A stretch of 64,000 bases of DNA from Duganella sp. CF458 (GTDB taxonomy: Bacteria > Pseudomonadota > Gammaproteobacteria > Burkholderiales > Burkholderiaceae_D), in the NCBI RefSeq assembly GCF_900113115.1, contig NZ_FOOF01000019.1, positions 1 through 64,000 on the forward strand, given 5' to 3'. Position numbers and translations under genes: made by a program. Positions within the stretch are counted from its first letter, which is position 1, and each line of letters starts with the position of its first letter. The notes beneath the pieces are model-generated. The model made no database searches. It worked only from the letters and a program-made list of their open reading frames with translations, and was not told the DNA's origin. Of the stretch, positions 60,981 through 64,000 are shown piece by piece.

Positions 60981-61039
60981 GGGGTCAGGTCCTGACACCT
61001 GACACGGCGCAGCCGTGTTGGGTGTTTGGCCCTGACTCC
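60981..61039. repeat. Imperfect 59-bp palindrome, candidate dispersed intergenic repeat
   Basis: Outer arms GGGGTCAGG (60981-60989) and CCTGACTCC (61031-61039) differ at one pair; inner arms ACACGGC (61002-61008) and GCCGTGT (61012-61018) are perfect around GCA; the part between pairs partially. It lies in the 151-base gap upstream of the decarboxylase gene and after DUF4337. I recall similar GGGGTCAGG-type elements between genes of Oxalobacteraceae. Confidence 0.6.
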
Positions 61040-61045
61040 GCATGC

Positions 61046-61609
61046 TTACAGCATCGCAATCACGCCCAGGCCGATGCCCACCGCGGCCACGCCGTAGGTG
61101 GCATACATCAGCCATTTACGGTTGGTCAGCAGGGTGATCGCGGCCAGTGCGATGGCGATTTGTTCAGCCGTGGTGGCCAGCGCCCATTGGTGGTGCTTGT
61201 GCAGGGCGTGGTCCGATTTATGGTCCCATTCGGCCGATTTGGCCTCCCATGCCTCGGCATCCTTCTTGATCGCGTCTTTCTCTTCCTTGTAGCGCACTAC
61301 CTCGGCCTTGTATTTCTCTACTTCGGCGTTTGGCAGCAACATCGCCAGTTCGGCCAGGTTCTGCTTGGACGATTTGGCCTGGTAGTAGTTCCAGCGGTTG
61401 GACGCTTCGGTCTTGGCGATGGCCGCATTGTTCTTGAACAGGGCGGCGTCGTTCTGCGTGGCACCGCCCTGGTAGCCGAAGATGGCGCCCACGGTAGCCA
61501 GGATGGCCGTCGTCACGGCGATATTGCCGGAGAATTTGTCGTTGCTGTGCGCTGCGTGTTCCACGGCATGATCGTGCGGGCCGTGGACGTGGAAACCGTG
61601 TCCGGACAT
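61046..61609 (-). CDS. DUF4337 family membrane protein
   Basis: The 187-residue product has a His-rich N-terminus (MSGHGFHVHGPHDHAVEHAAHS), a first transmembrane segment (IAVTTAILATVGAIFGYQGG), and a long charged helix likely to form a coiled coil (NRWNYYQAKSSKQNLAELAML ... YKEEKDAIKKDAEAWEAKS). Two C-terminal membrane segments end GVAAVGIGLGVIAML. This is the layout of DUF4337, whose role is unknown. It lies three bases downstream of folA and is probably co-transcribed. Confidence 0.85.
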   Translation of the reverse strand: MSGHGFHVHGPHDHAVEHAAHSNDKFSGNIAVTTAILATVGAIFGYQGGATQNDAALFKNNAAIAKTEASNRWNYYQAKSSKQNLAELAMLLPNAEVEKYKAEVVRYKEEKDAIKKDAEAWEAKSAEWDHKSDHALHKHHQWALATTAEQIAIALAAITLLTNRKWLMYATYGVAAVGIGLGVIAML

Positions 61610-61612
61610 GTG

Positions 61613-62095
61613 TTAGTTCCTGGTAAAGCTAATAAATGAATAAGGCAGCCCGGCTGCCGAAACGTGTTCTTCACGCGCCACTTCCTGCCATTCGCCCGCG
61701 GCCAGCGCCGGGAAGAACGCATCGCACTCGTAGCTGCGGCCGATGCGGGTGATGACAAGCTTGTCGACCAGGGGCAAGGCTTGCTGGTACACCTGGGCAC
61801 CGCCAATCACGAACGCCTCGCCGGTGCCGGCAACCAGCGCCTGTGCCTCTTGCAGCGAACCGACGCGCTCCACGCCCTCGTGCTGCCAATCGGCGTTGTG
61901 GCTGATGACGATATTGCGGCGATTGGGCAAAGGGCGGCCGATCGAGTCGAAGGTCTTGCGGCCCATGATAATCGGGTGGCCGGAAGTGAGGCGCTTGAAG
62001 TGCGCCAGGTCCTCAGGCAAGTGCCATGGAAGAGTGTTGTTGATGCCTATGCCATTGCTGGAATCAGTGGCAACGATAATGGTCAGATTCGTCAT
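61613..62095 (-). CDS. folA: Dihydrofolate reductase
   Basis: FolA reduces dihydrofolate to tetrahydrofolate with NADPH and is the trimethoprim target. I chose ATG 62093-62095 (MTNLTIIVATDSSNGIG), giving 160 residues; a start three codons upstream is possible. Motifs are typical: NGIGINNTLPWHLPEDLAHFK with the catalytic acid, PIIMGRKTFDSIGRPLPNRRNIV, and FVIGGAQVYQQALPLVDKLVITRI. The gene reads away from carA. Confidence 0.95.
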   Translation of the reverse strand: MTNLTIIVATDSSNGIGINNTLPWHLPEDLAHFKRLTSGHPIIMGRKTFDSIGRPLPNRRNIVISHNADWQHEGVERVGSLQEAQALVAGTGEAFVIGGAQVYQQALPLVDKLVITRIGRSYECDAFFPALAAGEWQEVAREEHVSAAGLPYSFISFTRN

Positions 62096-62207
62096 GGCCG
62101 ACATTATATATCGGAGCACTTTGCTGTTCGGTCACGTTGCGGAATTGCGCCACCGCAAGTTATTTTGGCCCTTGAACGGCGCCTTGTGACCATTGGAGAG
62201 TTTTGAC

Positions 62208-62217
62208 GGGGGGGGGG
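62208..62217. other. Run of ten G residues upstream of carA
   Basis: A G10 homopolymer in the 214-base gap between folA and carA, about 90 bases before the carA start. It could alter promoter spacing by slippage. I could not define a carA promoter or pyrimidine attenuator in this gap. Confidence 0.7.
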
Positions 62218-62309
62218 CGGCGTATCGTAGCTTCCAGCGCGCTAGGAATTACTGCTGAGTAATTCTGTTTGTTGGTTTTATAACGATACGGACTCCAGGA
62301 GAACCCCTG

Positions 62310-63467
62310 ATGAAACACCCACTCAAGCATCCCCATGGGAATGCCGGGCGCGCTATTCTCGCATTGGCTGATGGCACCCTGTTTGAAGGCATCTCGATTG
62401 GTGCCAACGGCTCCACGGCTGGCGAAGTCGTATTCAATACCGCCATGAGCGGATACCAGGAAATCCTGAGTGATCCAAGCTACAGCCGCCAGATTGTCAC
62501 GCTCACTTATCCGCACATCGGCAATACCGGCGTCAACCGGGAAGATGGCGAAGCGCCGTTGATCCACGCGGCAGGCCTGGTGGTGAAGGACGTGCCTTTC
62601 CTGGCTTCGAACTTCCGCAGCGAGCAAGATCTTCCGTCCTGGCTGGCGGAGCAGGGCGTGGTGGCGATCGCCGGCATCGATACCCGCAAGCTGACCCGCA
62701 TCCTGCGCGAGAAGGGTGCGCAGTCCGGCGCCATCATCGCCGGCGGCGCCGTGCAAGAGGCATTGCGCCTGGCACGCGAGTTCCCCGGCCTGTCGGGCAT
62801 GGACCTGGCGCAGACGGTCAGCACCGCGGCCCCGTATGAATGGACCGAGACCGAATGGATGCTGGGCCACGGCCATGGCCTCCAGATGCAGCCGCGCTGC
62901 CATGTCGTAGCTTACGACTTCGGTGTGAAAGCAAATATCCTGCGCATGCTGGCCCAGCGCGGTTGCCGCGTGACCGTGCTGCCCGCGAAAGCCGGTGCAG
63001 CCGCCGCACTGGCCCTGAAACCGGACGGGATCTTCCTGTCCAACGGGCCGGGCGACCCCCAGCCCTGCGACTACGCCATTGAAGCCGCGCGCGAACTGAT
63101 TGAACGCGGCGTGCCGACCTTCGGCATCTGCCTTGGCCACCAGATCATGGCATTGGCTTCCGGCGCCCGCACCATGAAGATGAAATTCGGCCACCACGGC
63201 GCCAACCATCCTGTACAAGATATCGAGACTGGACGTGTAATGATCACCTCGCAGAACCACGGCTTTGCCGTCGATCCTGATTCGCTGCCGAATAACTGCG
63301 CAGTCACTCACATTTCGCTGTTCGACGGTTCGCTGCAAGGCTTCCGCCGCACCGACAAGCCGGCCTTCTGCTTCCAGGGGCACCCGGAGGCATCGCCCGG
63401 GCCGCACGACCTGGCGCCGCTGTTCGATCGTTTCGTCAGCATGATGGAGGGCGCGCGCCATGGCTAA
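62310..63467 (+). CDS. carA: Carbamoyl-phosphate synthase small (glutaminase) subunit
   Basis: CarA releases ammonia from glutamine for carbamoyl phosphate synthesis, feeding arginine and pyrimidine pathways. The 385-residue protein has the CarA N-terminal domain ([46 protein letters not shown]) and a class I glutamine amidotransferase domain. [11 protein letters not shown] carries the nucleophilic Cys, and [13 protein letters not shown] the catalytic His and Glu. ATG 62310 follows CAGGAGAA. The stop overlaps carB by eight bases. Confidence 0.97.
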   Translation: MKHPLKHPHGNAGRAILALADGTLFEGISIGANGSTAGEVVFNTAMSGYQEILSDPSYSRQIVTLTYPHIGNTGVNREDGEAPLIHAAGLVVKDVPFLASNFRSEQDLPSWLAEQGVVAIAGIDTRKLTRILREKGAQSGAIIAGGAVQEALRLAREFPGLSGMDLAQTVSTAAPYEWTETEWMLGHGHGLQMQPRCHVVAYDFGVKANILRMLAQRGCRVTVLPAKAGAAAALALKPDGIFLSNGPGDPQPCDYAIEAARELIERGVPTFGICLGHQIMALASGARTMKMKFGHHGANHPVQDIETGRVMITSQNHGFAVDPDSLPNNCAVTHISLFDGSLQGFRRTDKPAFCFQGHPEASPGPHDLAPLFDRFVSMMEGARHG

Positions 63468-64000
63468 GCGTACCGACATCAAGCGCATCCTGATCATTGG
63501 CGCCGGCCCGATCGTGATCGGCCAGGCCTGCGAATTCGATTACTCCGGCGCCCAGGCCTGCAAGGCCCTGCGCGAAGAGGGTTACGAAGTGGTGCTGGTG
63601 AACAGCAACCCGGCCACCATCATGACCGACCCGGGCATGGCCGATGTCACTTACATCGAGCCGATCACCTGGGAGACCGTGGCGCGCATCATTGAAAAGG
63701 AACGCCCACAGGCAGTGTTGCCGACCATGGGCGGGCAGACCGCGTTGAACTGCGCGCTGGACCTGCATCGGCACGGCGTGCTAGAGAGTTTCAACGTGGA
63801 GCTGATCGGCGCCACGCCGGAAGCCATCGACCGCGCCGAAGACCGTGCCAAGTTCAAGGCGGCCATGGAGCGCATCGGCCTGCAGTCGGCGCGTTCCGGC
63901 ATTGCCCACACGATGGCCGAGGCCTGGCAGGCGCAGGAACGCCTGGGCTTCCCGGTGATCATCCGTCCGTCCTTCACCATGGGCGGCAGCGGCGGCGGCA
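63460..64000 (+). CDS. carB: Carbamoyl-phosphate synthase large subunit, 5' part only
   Basis: The first 180 residues are present, cut by the window edge. [50 protein letters not shown] and [14 protein letters not shown] are the CarB N-terminal pre-ATP-grasp and first ATP-grasp segments. CarB makes carbamoyl phosphate from bicarbonate, ATP and the ammonia supplied by CarA. Translation is coupled to carA by the overlap. Confidence 0.97.
   Translation, partial: MAKRTDIKRILIIGAGPIVIGQACEFDYSGAQACKALREEGYEVVLVNSNPATIMTDPGMADVTYIEPITWETVARIIEKERPQAVLPTMGGQTALNCALDLHRHGVLESFNVELIGATPEAIDRAEDRAKFKAAMERIGLQSARSGIAHTMAEAWQAQERLGFPVIIRPSFTMGGSGGG

Overview
The window looks like chromosomal DNA of a high-GC betaproteobacterium, most likely of the family Oxalobacteraceae (Massilia/Telluria/Duganella-like). 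This is an inference from the gene families, codon bias, PEP-CTERM protein and gene orders (mfd-serB, recJ-lolCED-tatD-comEC, lysS-prfB, carA-carB). Genes are dense on both strands. No gap between genes exceeds about 250 bases, and I saw no rRNA, tRNA, CRISPR array, transposase or integrase.

Layout. 1-759: end of a WD40-like protein cut by the window edge. 841-7049 (minus): serB, mfd, and a secreted lipase with its dedicated foldase (lip-lifO). 7295-13300: chemoreceptor, PP2C phosphatase, ABC-type binding protein and the bifunctional murein synthase mrcA. 13409-20024: peptide nutrition (OPT transporter, exported amidohydrolase/dipeptidase, POT transporter) with glpD between them. 20208-24935: ppnN, lysS, a HAD phosphatase and prfB with its programmed frameshift. 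25006-28163 (minus): a block of three tandem tail-collar proteins, an acetyltransferase, a DUF6916-like exported protein and a PEP-CTERM protein. 28394-34605: a cpdB-like lipoprotein, DUF2288, a RES/Xre toxin-antitoxin pair with a clear promoter, and an orphan, shortened tssF-tssG pair from the type VI secretion baseplate. 34606-45319: recJ, lolC/lolE/lolD, tatD, comEC, a hydrolase and dcd. 45323-49533: a CpxA/CpxR-type envelope stress system, divergent from a Spy/CpxP-like gene, with CpxR-type boxes between them; a proline-run protein and an exported dioxygenase-like lipoprotein follow. 58639-64000: a large PLP amino-acid decarboxylase, DUF4337, folA, carA and the start of carB.

The most interesting region is 49656-58525. 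A near-perfect sigma-54 promoter (TGGCACG-N4-TTGCA) stands just upstream of six tightly packed genes: a protein with a repeated C-terminal module and a glycine-rich cationic segment, an HEVGH metallopeptidase-like protein, a 724-residue unknown, a PLP enzyme of the AONS type, a GIY-YIG-like protein that carries the same glycine-rich module, and an amidohydrolase. A sigma-54 activator with an intact GAFTGA loop lies convergent at the far end and is the obvious candidate regulator. I know of no described function for this set. I propose it as a regulated system built around the glycine-rich module proteins and their processing enzymes; this is inference.
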